Origin: Bacillus cereus
GTDB lineage: Bacteria; Bacillota; Bacilli; Bacillales; Bacillaceae_G
Assembly: GCF_025917685.1 (NCBI RefSeq)
Contig: NZ_CP089518.1
Coordinates: 3,907,001-3,971,000 of the forward strand
DNA: 64,000 bases
Direction: 5' to 3'
The first letter of the stretch is position 1, and the number at the start of each line of letters is the position of its first letter. The notes under the pieces are model-generated. The model saw nothing but the letters and a program-made list of their open reading frames with translations, did no database searches and was not told the origin of the DNA. The position numbers and the translations under genes were made by a program. Shown here in pieces: positions 46,728 to 56,752 of this stretch.

Positions 46728-47665
46728 CCAGTAGTTTGAAACAAACTCACTAATAACGCTTTTTGAGCGTGCAATCGGTTACCAGCTTGCTCAAAAACGA
46801 TAGACTGTGGTCCGTCTATAATCTCTCCAGTTACTTCTTCTTCACGATGTGCAGGTAAGCAGTGTAAGAAACGATACGTTTGCTTCGCATTTATAACAAG
46901 CTCTTTATTTACTTGGAACGGCTGGAATAAAGTATATTTCTCTTCTTCTCCTTCTTGCCCCATACTCATCCAAACGTCAGTATATATAAAATCCGCTTCA
47001 CTTACTGCTAATTCAGGGTTATGCAAAATTTCAATTTCAGCCCCTGTTTCACCTGCAATCGCTAACGCTTTTTTTACAATTTCTTCATTCGGCTCATACC
47101 CTACGGGAGTTGCAACAGTCATATTCATTCCTACTTTTGCACTCGCTAACAATAGCGAATGACATACATTATTCCCATCACCTACGTAAGCTAATTTAAT
47201 CCCTTTAAACGTATGAACTTCTTCATATATCGTCATTAAATCAGCCAATGCTTGGCAAGGATGATGATCATCAGTTAAACCGTTAATAACTGGGATACTG
47301 GACTCTTTCGCAAGCTCTTCTACATCCGCATGTGAAAATGTGCGTATCATAATTCCATCAATATAATGAGACAGTACTTTCGCAGTATCTGAAACCGTCT
47401 CTCCTCTTCCGATTTGCATCTCTTTCCCACTTAAAAACATTCCATGTCCTCCGAGCTGTACCATTCCTGCTTCAAAAGAAACACGGGTACGAGTTGAATG
47501 CTTATCAAAAATGAGACCTAATATTTTCCCTTCTAATAATGGTTCATTCTTATTCTTCTTTAAATATATAGCGAATTCAATTAAAGAAATGATTTCTTCT
47601 TGCGTCAGTTCCTCTAATGTTAAAAGATCTTTCGTATTTAATTTCGGTACTTGTACAGTTGACAT
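46715..47665 (-). CDS. argF: Ornithine carbamoyltransferase
   Basis: 316-residue enzyme making citrulline from ornithine and carbamoyl phosphate. Carbamoyl-phosphate site STRTR (about residues 56-60), [10 protein letters not shown] (HPCQ motif), ornithine site DVWMSMG and [10 protein letters not shown]. Fifth gene of argCJBDF. It lacks the intervening carAB genes found in B. subtilis, so carbamoyl phosphate must come from elsewhere in the genome. Confidence 0.96.
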   Translation of the reverse strand: MSTVQVPKLNTKDLLTLEELTQEEIISLIEFAIYLKKNKNEPLLEGKILGLIFDKHSTRTRVSFEAGMVQLGGHGMFLSGKEMQIGRGETVSDTAKVLSHYIDGIMIRTFSHADVEELAKESSIPVINGLTDDHHPCQALADLMTIYEEVHTFKGIKLAYVGDGNNVCHSLLLASAKVGMNMTVATPVGYEPNEEIVKKALAIAGETGAEIEILHNPELAVSEADFIYTDVWMSMGQEGEEEKYTLFQPFQVNKELVINAKQTYRFLHCLPAHREEEVTGEIIDGPQSIVFEQAGNRLHAQKALLVSLFQTTGKPS

Positions 47666-47677
47666 GAAATCTCCCCC

Positions 47678-48838
47678 TTATATAATTGATACATTTTTTG
47701 TACAAACTACTTTTTTTATCATATATACTGCTTGTTCTAGCTCTTCATTCGTTACAATAAGTGGTGGTAATAGTCTTATGACATTAGGCCCTGCTTGTAA
47801 TACGAGAAGCCCCTCCTTTTCTAATTGTTCTATGAAATTCGAAACTTCATGCTTGCATTCGATTCCTATCATAAGTCCCTTACCACGAATGTCTTGAATA
47901 CATTCGACATATTGCAATTCATCTTGCAATTTCTTTAATACGTTCTCGCCCTTTTCATTTACTTCTTTAAAAAACGATGGTTCCTTAATTAATTGCAATA
48001 CTTCTTTCGCTGCAGTCATGGCAATATAATTCCCACCGAAAGTTGAGCCGTGTGATCCAGCAGTAAAAGATGTGCCGAGTTCTTTCCGGCCAATCATCGC
48101 TCCAACTGGAATGCCATTTCCTAGTGCTTTTGCAACTGTAACGATATCAGGTTGTATTCCCATTTGCTCATATGCAAATAGCGTTCCGGTTCTCCCTATC
48201 CCCGTTTGTACTTCGTCTATAATAAAAAGAGCATTGTACTCATTACATAGCTTTTCAATTTCTTTCAAAAAGGATGGATTAGCTAATATTACCCCACCCT
48301 CACCTTGAACAACCTCCACCATTATTGCGGCAACTTCTTCAGTCATCACTTCTTTTAATGCTTGTATATCGTTAAAAGGGGTATGTAAAAAAGACGGAAG
48401 TAATGGACCAAATCCTTCTTTTACTTTATCTTGACCTGTTGCACTCATCGTTCCAAATGTTCTGCCGTGGAAAGATTGTTGACATGTTACGACGAGAGAT
48501 TTCCCAGTATGTTTACGGGCTAGCTTTAAAGCTGCTTCATTTGCCTCCGCCCCGCTATTACAAAAAAACACATAATCCAACGCTGTGTCTTCTGTTAATA
48601 ACGATGCAACCTCTTCTTGTAAGGAGTTCACGAATAAGTTAGATATATGCCATATGTTTCCGAGCTGTATTTCTACTGCCTTTATAACAGTCGGATGACA
48701 ATGTCCTAAGTTACATACTCCAATACCAGAAGTGAAATCTAAATATTGCTCACCATTTTTATCAATAACTTTCGCCCCATTGCCCTCTACAAACTCAATA
48801 TTTCTTCTCCCATACGTTTGAAAAAGATGACTCGTCAT
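47678..48838 (-). CDS. argD: Acetylornithine aminotransferase
   Basis: 386-residue class III PLP transaminase. Motifs: TYGRRNIEFVEGNGAKVID, FCNSGAEANEAALKLARKHTG, QQSFHGRTFGTMSATG, FIIDEVQTGIGRTG (PLP Asp) and TVAKALGNGIPVGAMI (Schiff-base Lys). ATG 48838 overlaps the argB stop (ATGA); the in-frame extension upstream would overlap argB further and lacks a ribosome-binding site. Confidence 0.95.
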   Translation of the reverse strand: MTSHLFQTYGRRNIEFVEGNGAKVIDKNGEQYLDFTSGIGVCNLGHCHPTVIKAVEIQLGNIWHISNLFVNSLQEEVASLLTEDTALDYVFFCNSGAEANEAALKLARKHTGKSLVVTCQQSFHGRTFGTMSATGQDKVKEGFGPLLPSFLHTPFNDIQALKEVMTEEVAAIMVEVVQGEGGVILANPSFLKEIEKLCNEYNALFIIDEVQTGIGRTGTLFAYEQMGIQPDIVTVAKALGNGIPVGAMIGRKELGTSFTAGSHGSTFGGNYIAMTAAKEVLQLIKEPSFFKEVNEKGENVLKKLQDELQYVECIQDIRGKGLMIGIECKHEVSNFIEQLEKEGLLVLQAGPNVIRLLPPLIVTNEELEQAVYMIKKVVCTKNVSII

Positions 48839-49602
48839 ACGATACTCACGCCTTTCGTTACCGTCGTTCCGATACACTCTCCCGTAACCTCAGTAAAATC
48901 TTTTGTACCATTCACAATACTTACCTTTTGCACTCCCATTTTTAATGATGCCAGTGCCGCCTGTACTTTCGGAATCATCCCACCTGTAATAACTCCTTTT
49001 TCTATAAAAGTAGCAATTTCAAATTCATCCGTTTTCTTTACTAAATTCCCTTCATGTAATATCCCATCTACATCCGTAATAAAAATGAGTTCTTTTGCGG
49101 ATAGCGCAGCCGCAATCCCAGCTGCAGCAGTATCCGCATTTATGTTATAAATTTCATTACCATTTACCCCTATTGGAGCAATAACAGGAATATACTCCAT
49201 ATTTATTAGTCCTTTTAATAAGGCTGTTTCTACATACCTTACTTCTCCCACATATCCTATCTCTTCGCAGATAGGTTGAACTTGAAGTAACTTACCGTCA
49301 CACCCTGAAAGCCCAACTGCAAGTAAATGATGTTTTTGTAAATTCATTACGAGTTTTTTATTCGTACTTCCGCATAGCACCATTTGAACAATATCCATCA
49401 CTTCTTTTGGCGTTACTCGTAATCCATTTTTCTTTTCTATCTTGATATTAGAGTTTTCTAACTTGGCATCAATTTCCGGGCCACCGCCATGGACAATAAT
49501 AACCTTATACTTATTTTGCAATTTCTTTATGCACTCAAAAAACACACTATTTAATCGATTCAACATACTACCGCCGCATTTAACTACAATATAATCGCTC
49601 AT
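48835..49602 (-). CDS. argB: Acetylglutamate kinase
   Basis: 255-residue amino-acid-kinase-family enzyme, second step of arginine synthesis. YIVVKCGGSMLNRLN (ATP site), VIIVHGGGPEIDAKLEN, GLSGCDGKLLQ, NADTAAAGIAAAL and ITDVDGIL. Lacks the N-terminal helix of arginine-inhibited forms. ATG 49602 has AAGGGGAGAG upstream. Confidence 0.95.
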   Translation of the reverse strand: MSDYIVVKCGGSMLNRLNSVFFECIKKLQNKYKVIIVHGGGPEIDAKLENSNIKIEKKNGLRVTPKEVMDIVQMVLCGSTNKKLVMNLQKHHLLAVGLSGCDGKLLQVQPICEEIGYVGEVRYVETALLKGLINMEYIPVIAPIGVNGNEIYNINADTAAAGIAAALSAKELIFITDVDGILHEGNLVKKTDEFEIATFIEKGVITGGMIPKVQAALASLKMGVQKVSIVNGTKDFTEVTGECIGTTVTKGVSIV

Positions 49603-49613
49603 CTTCTCTCCCC

Positions 49614-50837
49614 TTATGTACGATAACAAGCATTTATTTTCACATAGTCATAACTTAAGTCGCAGCCCCAAGCTGATCCTGTTTCATCTCCTAAATGCAA
49701 ATACACATCAATTTTTATTTCGTGTTCTTGTAATTTCTTTGTCATTTCCTCTTCAGAAAACATTTGAGGCTCACTATTTTTTAATACGTCGATAGATTGA
49801 AGAGTTATATCAATTGTATTTGGGTTAATAGTTACTTCACTCTGCCCAATACTACTAATAATTCGTCCCCAATTTGGATCCTCGCCGTATATTGCTGTTT
49901 TTACAAGACTCGAACCGATTATTTGCTTTGCAATCTTCTTTGCCTCTTCATTTGTTTTAGCGCCTTGCACATTTACTTCTATTAACTTCGTAGCCCCTTC
50001 ACCATCTTGTGCAATTTTTTTTGCTAAATCTTCACATACCTTCTGTAAAGCGAATACGAAAGTTTCCCAGTCTTTATGTTCCATATTCATCGTTTTCGTT
50101 TCTGATAATCCACTTGCCATAACGATGACCATATCATTCGTAGAAGTATCTCCATCCACCGTAATTTGATTAAACGTATGATTCGTAACCTGTGATAATG
50201 CTATTTGCAATACATCATGCTCTATATTGATATCTGTTGTAATAAAACTAAGCATCGTTGCCATATTCGGATGAATCATCCCTGAACCTTTAGCAACACC
50301 AGCAATCGTCACTTCTTTTCCATCAATGATCATCTCATAGCAAGTTTCTTTCGTTATAAGATCCGTCGTTAAAATCGCTTCAGAAAAAGAATGTGCTTCA
50401 CTTACTTCCTTCGTCAGTACAAGAGATCCAACTCCCTTTCGGATTATATCCATCGGTAAAGGGACACCAATTACACCTGTTGAAGCTATTGCAACATAGT
50501 TTTCTTTCACTCCAAAATGTTCCGCCCCTAATGCGCGCATCTCGTATGCATCTTGTAACCCTTTCATTCCAGTACAAGCATTTGCATTTCCGCTATTGAC
50601 GATAATTGCTTGTAATTTCCCCTCAGCCGCTATACTATCTTTCGTTACTTGCAGCGGGGCTGCTTGTATTTGATTTGTTGTATAGACAGCGGCGCATGAT
50701 GCTGGCACTTCACAAATAATTGCACCTACATCCTTTTTCTCCTTTTTCAAACCATTTGCAGTACCGATTGCCGAAAAGCCTTTCGGCGTTACAATTGAAC
50801 CATTTTCTAATTTTGTAATAGACTCTACTTTAATCAT
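49614..50837 (-). CDS. argJ: Bifunctional ornithine acetyltransferase / N-acetylglutamate synthase
   Basis: 407-residue enzyme recycling the acetyl group from acetylornithine to glutamate. It self-cleaves before the nucleophilic Thr in KGSGMIHPNMATMLSF. Other motifs: VYTTNQIQAAP, VNSGNANACTG, TVDGDTSTNDM, YGEDPNWGRIISSIGQS. ATG 50837 has GGAGG 5 bases upstream; GTG 50840 is too close. As argA is not in this operon, ArgJ may provide both activities. Confidence 0.95.
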   Translation of the reverse strand: MIKVESITKLENGSIVTPKGFSAIGTANGLKKEKKDVGAIICEVPASCAAVYTTNQIQAAPLQVTKDSIAAEGKLQAIIVNSGNANACTGMKGLQDAYEMRALGAEHFGVKENYVAIASTGVIGVPLPMDIIRKGVGSLVLTKEVSEAHSFSEAILTTDLITKETCYEMIIDGKEVTIAGVAKGSGMIHPNMATMLSFITTDINIEHDVLQIALSQVTNHTFNQITVDGDTSTNDMVIVMASGLSETKTMNMEHKDWETFVFALQKVCEDLAKKIAQDGEGATKLIEVNVQGAKTNEEAKKIAKQIIGSSLVKTAIYGEDPNWGRIISSIGQSEVTINPNTIDITLQSIDVLKNSEPQMFSEEEMTKKLQEHEIKIDVYLHLGDETGSAWGCDLSYDYVKINACYRT

Positions 50838-50847
50838 CACGTCCTCC

Positions 50848-51891
50848 TTATGGATAAAGCGGCATATGCTGTAAACCCGTTGTTTCTTCTAGTCCCGCTA
50901 ATAAATTTGCATTTTGAATCGCTTGCCCAGCCGCGCCTTTCATCATATTATCTATAACAGAAACGACCGTAACTCTTTCTGTTCTTTCATCATAAGCCAT
51001 CCCAATATCACAATAATTTGAGCCTCTTACTTCTTTCGGACTCGGAAATTCTCCTTGAGAACGAATTCGAACGAAAGCTGAGTTATGATACGTTTCTTCA
51101 TACAACTTTTGAAGTTGCTCTATTTCCATTTCCATTTCCTTTTTCACTTTTGCATAAAGTGTAATCATAATCCCCCGTGATATCGGTATTAAATGTGTAC
51201 TAAACGTGATTGGCTTCATTTCACTATTCCACTCTACAAGCATTTGCTCAATCTCAGGAATATGCTGGTGCTGATTTACTTTATAAATGTGAAGATTATC
51301 ATATAGCTCCGGAAAGTGAGTCATTGTTGTTGGAGTTTTGCCCGCTCCAGATACACCTGATTTTGCATCAATGATAATCGAATCTGCTTCAATCATTCCG
51401 CTACGTACTAACGGTGCTATCGCTAATAATGCAGCTGTCGCAAAACATCCAGGGTTTGCAATTAAATTTGCATTTTGAATCTCAGGTCTTTTCCATTCAC
51501 TTAATCCATATACTGCTTTCCTAAGGATTTCTGCTTCTGCAGCTGGCCGCTTATACCACATTTCATATGACGAAGGATCTATCATACGAAAGTCACCAGA
51601 TAGGTCAATCACTTTTAAACCTACTTCTAATAATTGTGGCGCTAGCTCTGCCGATACTCCTGCGGGTGTTGCTAAAAACATCACCTCTGCTACCTTCCTT
51701 ATTTCATCCACATCAATTTCTTGCAACTTATGAACGAGAATATTTCGCAAATGCGGATATGCATTCGCTATACACTCACCAACTTGCGAAAAAGAGTGAA
51801 GAGATGCTATTGAGAAGTATGGGTGTTGCTCTAATAACCTAATTAATTCAATACCCCCATATCCAGTTGCTCCAATAATTGCGACTTTCAT
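50848..51891 (-). CDS. argC: N-acetyl-gamma-glutamyl-phosphate reductase
   Basis: 347-residue NADPH-dependent enzyme. N-terminal nucleotide-binding AIIGATGYGGIELIRLL; catalytic Cys in ANPGCFATAALLAIAPL (about residues 147-163); AKSGVSGAGKTPT; and VNQHQHIPEIEQ with conserved His. First gene of argCJBDF; 10 bp before argJ. A strong sigma-A promoter and ArgR-type sites lie upstream. Confidence 0.96.
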   Translation of the reverse strand: MKVAIIGATGYGGIELIRLLEQHPYFSIASLHSFSQVGECIANAYPHLRNILVHKLQEIDVDEIRKVAEVMFLATPAGVSAELAPQLLEVGLKVIDLSGDFRMIDPSSYEMWYKRPAAEAEILRKAVYGLSEWKRPEIQNANLIANPGCFATAALLAIAPLVRSGMIEADSIIIDAKSGVSGAGKTPTTMTHFPELYDNLHIYKVNQHQHIPEIEQMLVEWNSEMKPITFSTHLIPISRGIMITLYAKVKKEMEMEIEQLQKLYEETYHNSAFVRIRSQGEFPSPKEVRGSNYCDIGMAYDERTERVTVVSVIDNMMKGAAGQAIQNANLLAGLEETTGLQHMPLYP

Positions 51892-51928
51892 AAGCTCCTC
51901 CTCATATCGATTCTTTAAATTAAGTATG

Positions 51929-51957
51929 ATTATAATATTGTATAATTATAGAGTCAA
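51929..51957 (-). promoter_or_regulatory. Promoter of the arginine operon
   Basis: On the minus strand TTGACT (51952-51957), exactly 17 bp, TATAAT (51929-51934), 37 bp before the argC start. Confidence 0.8.
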
Positions 51958-52022
51958 TTAAATATTTATTAATTTTTAAAACTTTAAAAACTTAATTTTA
52001 CTAGAAAAACAATATAAACAAT

Positions 52023-52036
52023 TGAATTTTTATACA
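52023..52036. promoter_or_regulatory. Candidate ArgR/AhrC box
   Basis: TGAATTTTTATACA differs by one base from the palindromic ARG-box core TGAATTTTTATTCA. It is about 65 bp upstream of the argC -35. A weaker AT palindrome (TTAATAAATATTTAA) abuts the -35. Together they could bind the arginine repressor. Confidence 0.5.
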
Positions 52037-52115
52037 AAGATAGTGTATATTAGTATTTTCATTTCACTTCAAGTACAATAAAACAATACATGTATACATA
52101 CAGGCGGGGGAAAAC

Positions 52116-52301
52116 ATGAATGAAAAATTAATTGAGAAAATGATTACAAAAAGTTTTCGGCAATATCAATGTAATCCTGTTTCAAAAGAGGATCAGGAAA
52201 TGCTAATTAAACATATTCAAATGTTAATTCATTCAAATATCAAAATTGATTTATACGAGGCAGTTGAGGATGTCGTTTACGATTATGTGACTGGAAAATA
52301 A
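52116..52301 (+). CDS. yqzH: YqzH-like small protein
   Basis: 61 residues, soluble and helical (MNEKLIEKMITKSFRQYQCN; EDQEMLIKHIQMLIHSN; IDLYEAVEDVVYDYVTG). GGCGGGGG precedes ATG. Its start and its place next to yqjQ match B. subtilis YqzH. Function unknown. Confidence 0.7.
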   Translation: MNEKLIEKMITKSFRQYQCNPVSKEDQEMLIKHIQMLIHSNIKIDLYEAVEDVVYDYVTGK

Positions 52302-52340
52302 AAAAATAGGAGATTTCCATATGGAAATCTCCTATTTTTT
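52301..52340. terminator. Bidirectional terminator, perfect 40-bp palindrome
   Basis: AAAAAATAGGAGATTTCCAT is followed directly by its exact reverse complement. It ends yqzH (+) and yqjQ (-). Confidence 0.93.
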
Positions 52341-53126
52341 ACTTAATGATTTGCCTGCAACACGTTCAAATAAACCCGGGAATAATGCATAGAGCTTTGG
52401 TCCCATTCCCATCCACTTCGGCAAGTTTACTTCACGTTTTTTCGTTTGCATCACCTTTACGATTTGTTCTGCTACATATGTTGGTTTTAACATGTAACGT
52501 CCCATATTTTTTACATATGTACCTGATTGATCGGCTATTTCAAAAAAGTTCGTATCTATCGGTCCTGGATTAATTGCTGTTACAAAAACATTTGTATTAG
52601 ATAACTCCATGCGTAAACTATTTGTAAATCCTAATACAGCATGTTTCGTTGCAGCATAAGCACTAGACTTCGGGGTTGCAATTTTTCCAGCTAATGAAGC
52701 AATGTTAATAATTTGCCCTTCGTTCTTTTTTACCATATAAGGTAATACCGCTTTCGTACAAGCTACTAATCCAAATACATTTACTTGAAACATATCCTTT
52801 ACTTCATCCATTGATGCATCTTGAAACGTTTTAAAGATACCAAATCCCGCATTGTTTACCAATATATCAATACGTCCTACTTCTTGTAATACCTTCGAAA
52901 AAACAGATTGTACTTTCGTTTCTTCACTTACATCTAATACATAGTAATAGCAAGGCGTATTATAAGTTGCTTTAATTTTTTCTGCTAATGCTTGTAGCTT
53001 CTCTTCTGTTCGAGCCATTAATACTGGCGTCGCCCCTTGCTCCGCAACCTGCATTGCAACTTGCTCCCCAATTCCACTAGAAGCACCTGTAATGACGATT
53101 ACCTTTTCTTGTAAACGTCCAGTCAT
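52332..53126 (-). CDS. yqjQ: Short-chain dehydrogenase YqjQ
   Basis: 264-residue SDR oxidoreductase. Cofactor motif VITGASSGIG (about residues 9-18), NNAG (about 87-90), catalytic Ser in IINIASLAG and the YAATK pair (Tyr, Lys about 155-159). ATG 53126 is preferred because AGGTGA precedes it; GTG 53135 overlaps the yqjP end. Sits 9 bp after yqjP as in B. subtilis. Substrate unknown. Confidence 0.88.
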   Translation of the reverse strand: MTGRLQEKVIVITGASSGIGEQVAMQVAEQGATPVLMARTEEKLQALAEKIKATYNTPCYYYVLDVSEETKVQSVFSKVLQEVGRIDILVNNAGFGIFKTFQDASMDEVKDMFQVNVFGLVACTKAVLPYMVKKNEGQIINIASLAGKIATPKSSAYAATKHAVLGFTNSLRMELSNTNVFVTAINPGPIDTNFFEIADQSGTYVKNMGRYMLKPTYVAEQIVKVMQTKKREVNLPKWMGMGPKLYALFPGLFERVAGKSLSKK

Positions 53127-53135
53127 TGCTGTCAC

Positions 53136-54089
53136 CTACTTTGCATAATAAATCCATTGTTGTGAAGATTCATCAATCATCACTTGTTGATTATATGCTA
53201 AAAAGTCTAATTGTCCAACAGTTTCTGAGATAGTAAGTGGCAATTGCTCTTTATATAATACCGGAAATAATTTTACACATACTTCAAATGCTGTCATTGG
53301 CTTTTCCTTTAATAGCTCCAGCACTTTAAAAGCACGTGTCTCTTGCTTTTGTAATCTTGTTTCAATAAGTTGTTTCACATTCAGAACATCTTCCCCATGC
53401 CCGGATAAAATGCGTGAAATATCCATTTCACTTAAACGTTTTAACGTTTGATTGTACTGCAATAAAGGACGTGCTCTTTCTGTTTGCCCTTCATATGGTG
53501 GTTCTAATATTGGATTTGAAGAAATATGACTAATGAGGGCATCCCCACCAATTAATATCCCATCTGATTCTCTATATAACGAAATATGAGTGGAAGCATG
53601 ACCTGGGGTTTCAATCACTGTAAATCCAGGTAACGAATCTATACGATCTCCCTCTCTCACAGTATGCGTTAACGACCTATTACAAGAATATTTAAGTGTC
53701 CTCGTCGTCAATAACGCCTCACCATTCAAAAATGCTGCTGGAACGCCGAACTGCAAAGCCGTCTCTTTAAAAAATTCATGATACCGCTTTAAAAATTCGG
53801 CATTCTGCGTGATCCACGGTTCATTCCAAGGATGTCCAATAATCTTTGCTTTTTCAGAAAATGTATTTAAAAGTCCACAATGATCCGCATGGTGATGCGT
53901 AATCACTACCGTTTCAATATCTTCTATCTTATACCCTAATGCACCTAATTGACTTTCTAGTGCCTTCTTTGCTTCTTCTGTATTTGTCCCTGTATCAATT
54001 AACGTTAATGTTTCTCCCTCAACTAAAAACACGTTCACTGTCTCAACTGCAAATGGAACAGGAATCTCCATTCGATGAATCGCCGTCAT
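53136..54089 (-). CDS. yqjP: Metallo-beta-lactamase-fold hydrolase YqjP
   Basis: 317 residues. The zinc motif VITHHHADHCG (HxHxDH, about residues 64-74), ETPGHASTHISLY and GGDALISHIS with SGHGEDV are those of glyoxalase II-like enzymes. A C-terminal helical region (LLKEKPMTAFEVCVKLFP) is winged-helix-like, as in LACTB2-type proteins. ATG 54089 follows AGGGGGG. Substrate unknown. Confidence 0.87.
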   Translation of the reverse strand: MTAIHRMEIPVPFAVETVNVFLVEGETLTLIDTGTNTEEAKKALESQLGALGYKIEDIETVVITHHHADHCGLLNTFSEKAKIIGHPWNEPWITQNAEFLKRYHEFFKETALQFGVPAAFLNGEALLTTRTLKYSCNRSLTHTVREGDRIDSLPGFTVIETPGHASTHISLYRESDGILIGGDALISHISSNPILEPPYEGQTERARPLLQYNQTLKRLSEMDISRILSGHGEDVLNVKQLIETRLQKQETRAFKVLELLKEKPMTAFEVCVKLFPVLYKEQLPLTISETVGQLDFLAYNQQVMIDESSQQWIYYAK

Positions 54090-54254
54090 GCTTAGCCCCC
54101 CTGTCTTTTTCCGGTTCAAAAATGAATACCTCTTCAGTTTACAACTTCCCTATAAATTTGTCATTATTTTCAGATAAAAAGAGGTGTTTTCCATAAAAAA
54201 ACGAATGTATGTACATTTACAAGCATTTCTAACCAAATTTAAAGGAGGAACATC

Positions 54255-55094
54255 ATGTCTATTCAAAACATTTCCTTTCTCGGTGCAGGCTCTATTGCCG
54301 AAGCGATTATTGGTGGTTTATTAAACGCAAATGTTGTTAAAGGGGAACATATTACTGTAAGTAATCGTTCTAACGAGACAAGATTACAGGAGTTACATAC
54401 AAAATACGGTGTCAAAGGTACACATAATAAAAAGGAATTACTTGCTGATGCAAATATTCTTTTTCTAGCCATGAAGCCAAAAGATGTCGCAGAAGCGATG
54501 ATTCCTCTTAAAGAATACATACATAATGACTTGCTTATTATTTCGTTATTAGCAGGTGTTTCTACTCATTCAATTAGAAACCTACTTCAAAAAGACGTTC
54601 CGATTATCCGTGCGATGCCAAATACATCTGCGGCTATTTTAAAATCCGCTACCGCTATCTCACCTTCAGAGCACACAACGGCAGAACATATTCGCATTGC
54701 AACATCGTTATTTGAAACGATTGGTCTCGTCTCTGTTGTAGAAGAAGAAGATATGCATGCTGTCACTGCATTATCCGGGAGTGGACCAGCTTATATTTAT
54801 TACGTGGTAGAGGCAATGGAAGGGGCAGCAAAAAAAATTGGTTTAAAGGAAGATGTTGCAAAATCACTTATTCTTCAGACGATGATTGGTGCTGCTGAAA
54901 TGCTAAAAGCAAGCGAAAAACACCCTTCTATTTTGCGAAAAGAAATTACTTCTCCTGGGGGAACAACTGAAGCAGGTATTGAAGTGTTACAGGAGCATAA
55001 TTTTCAACAAGCATTAATCTCATGTATTACACAAGCAACGAAACGATCACACGATCTCGGAAAAACATTAGAAAAAATAGCAAAAGAAAAATAA
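54255..55094 (+). CDS. proI: Pyrroline-5-carboxylate reductase
   Basis: 279-residue NAD(P)H enzyme for the last step of proline synthesis. N-terminal FLGAGSIAEAIIGGLL (dinucleotide fold), LAMKPKDV, IRAMPNTSAAI, ALSGSGPAYIYYVVEAM and SPGGTTEAGIEVL near the C-terminus. Its position after yqjP-yqjQ on the opposite strand corresponds to B. subtilis proI (yqjO). AAAGGAGGAAC precedes ATG. Confidence 0.94.
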   Translation: MSIQNISFLGAGSIAEAIIGGLLNANVVKGEHITVSNRSNETRLQELHTKYGVKGTHNKKELLADANILFLAMKPKDVAEAMIPLKEYIHNDLLIISLLAGVSTHSIRNLLQKDVPIIRAMPNTSAAILKSATAISPSEHTTAEHIRIATSLFETIGLVSVVEEEDMHAVTALSGSGPAYIYYVVEAMEGAAKKIGLKEDVAKSLILQTMIGAAEMLKASEKHPSILRKEITSPGGTTEAGIEVLQEHNFQQALISCITQATKRSHDLGKTLEKIAKEK

Positions 55095-55129
55095 AAAACG
55101 GAGCTCAACTTTATTTGAGCTCCGTTTTT
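55094..55129. terminator. Terminator of proI
   Basis: AAAAACGGAGCTCAA / TTGAGCTCCGTTTTT with a 6-base loop. Confidence 0.92.
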
Positions 55130-55151
55130 ACTTTAATCATATGATATGCTT

Positions 55152-56030
55152 TTAGTTATTACTCTTACCAAAAATCTCTTCTTGCAGACGACGACCTGTC
55201 GGTGTTGCTGCAAGTCCACCTTCTGCTGTTTCACGAAGTGCTACTGGCATCGTTTGTCCGATTCTAAACATTGCCTCAATTACTTCATCACATGGAATTG
55301 TACTCGTTACACCAGCTAATGATAAATCAGCTGAAATCATCGCATTTGCAGCTCCTGCTGCATTACGTTTTACACAAGGTACTTCTACAAGTCCTGCAAC
55401 AGGATCGCATACTAAACCTAGCATGTTCTTTAATGAAATCGCCATCGCTGTAGCTGCTTGATCTTGTGTTCCACCAGCCAATTCAACTGCAGCCGCAGCC
55501 GCCATTCCACTTGCTGAACCAACTTCAGCTTGACATCCTCCCGCTGCACCAGAAATACAAGCGTTATTCGCAACAACCATACCGAAAGCTCCTGCTGTAA
55601 ATAAGAATTCAATCATTTCTTCACGTGTAGGATGCAATTTTTCTCTTAGTGCAAATAGTACACCCGGCACTGTTCCAGCAGACCCTGCTGTTGGTGTTGC
55701 ACAAATAATTCCCATCGCTGCGTTTACTTCATTTGTTGCAACAGCTTTACTCACTGCGTCCAAAATCGTATCTCCAGATAAGCCTTTTCCGCTCTCCATA
55801 TACGCCTGAACTTTTACAGCATCTCCACCAGTTAAACCAGTTGGTGATTTCACACCGCGAATACCACGTTCTACTGCTTGCTCCATCACGACTAAGTTCT
55901 TTTCCATACCAGCAATTACTTCTTCACGTGAAATACTTCTAGTTTCCATTTCACATTGAATCATAATTTCTGAGATTTTTACATTTTGTTCTTTAGCTTG
56001 CGCCACTAGTTCCGCTGCGTTCCGAAACAT
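55152..56030 (-). CDS. sdaAA: L-serine dehydratase, iron-sulfur alpha subunit
   Basis: 292-residue subunit that, with SdaAB, deaminates serine to pyruvate using a 4Fe-4S cluster. Cys residues placed as in the family: CISGAAGGCQAE, CDPVAGLVEVPC and the preceding GIICATPTAGSAGTVPG. ATG 56030 follows AGGGGGGAC. 18 bp after sdaAB; same operon. Confidence 0.94.
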   Translation of the reverse strand: MFRNAAELVAQAKEQNVKISEIMIQCEMETRSISREEVIAGMEKNLVVMEQAVERGIRGVKSPTGLTGGDAVKVQAYMESGKGLSGDTILDAVSKAVATNEVNAAMGIICATPTAGSAGTVPGVLFALREKLHPTREEMIEFLFTAGAFGMVVANNACISGAAGGCQAEVGSASGMAAAAAVELAGGTQDQAATAMAISLKNMLGLVCDPVAGLVEVPCVKRNAAGAANAMISADLSLAGVTSTIPCDEVIEAMFRIGQTMPVALRETAEGGLAATPTGRRLQEEIFGKSNN

Positions 56031-56048
56031 GGTGTGTCCCCCCTGCAA

Positions 56049-56711
56049 TTATTCCATAATAGTTACTTGACAAATATTTTGTTGCGCGTTTATTTCTTCA
56101 ATTACTTCATCTGCTAATAATTCGTCTGTTTCAATGACCATAAGTGCTCTTCTTCCTTTTTCTTTACGAGAAACACTCATTGTACTAATGTTAATCTCAT
56201 GCTTAGCAAGAATTGAAGCTACCGCTGCAATAGCACCAAAGCGATCGTTATTTACAATAAGTAGTGCTGGACTCGTGCCTGATAATTGAAGATCGAATCC
56301 ATTTAATTCTACAACTTCAATTTTACCGCCACCAATTGAGCAAGCAACAACTTCAATTTCTTCCTCACCTTTATACAAACGAATTCTCGCTGTATTTGGA
56401 TGAGGTGCATTTGCATCTTCTTCAATGAATTCCACTTCAATTTTGCGCTCTTTTGCTATGTCTAGCGCCTCTGGAATACGTAAGTCATCTGTTTCAAATC
56501 CTAATATCCCACCTATTAGCGCTACATCTGTACCATGCCCACGATACGTCTTTGCAAATGATCCATATAATGAAATGCTTACTCTTTCTGGTTCATGACG
56601 AAACAGCTGGCGAGCAACTTGCCCCATTCTTGCTGCGCCTGCTGTATGTGAACTTGATGGACCAATCATAACTGGACCAATAATATCAAATACTGAGCGA
56701 TACTTCATCAT
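56049..56711 (-). CDS. sdaAB: L-serine dehydratase, beta subunit
   Basis: 220 residues. N-terminal family motif DIIGPVMIGPSSSHTAGAARMG (the serine-dehydratase beta signature), then a C-terminal ACT domain (about 145-215; NNDRFGAIAAVASILAKHEINISTMSV), which probably binds serine. Two adjacent ATGs (56711, 56708) are both possible after GGGGGAG. First gene of sdaAB-sdaAA. Confidence 0.94.
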   Translation of the reverse strand: MMKYRSVFDIIGPVMIGPSSSHTAGAARMGQVARQLFRHEPERVSISLYGSFAKTYRGHGTDVALIGGILGFETDDLRIPEALDIAKERKIEVEFIEEDANAPHPNTARIRLYKGEEEIEVVACSIGGGKIEVVELNGFDLQLSGTSPALLIVNNDRFGAIAAVASILAKHEINISTMSVSRKEKGRRALMVIETDELLADEVIEEINAQQNICQVTIME

Positions 56712-56752
56712 AACTCCCCCTAAACCTCTATGAAAAAAATTTTACTATTCTA

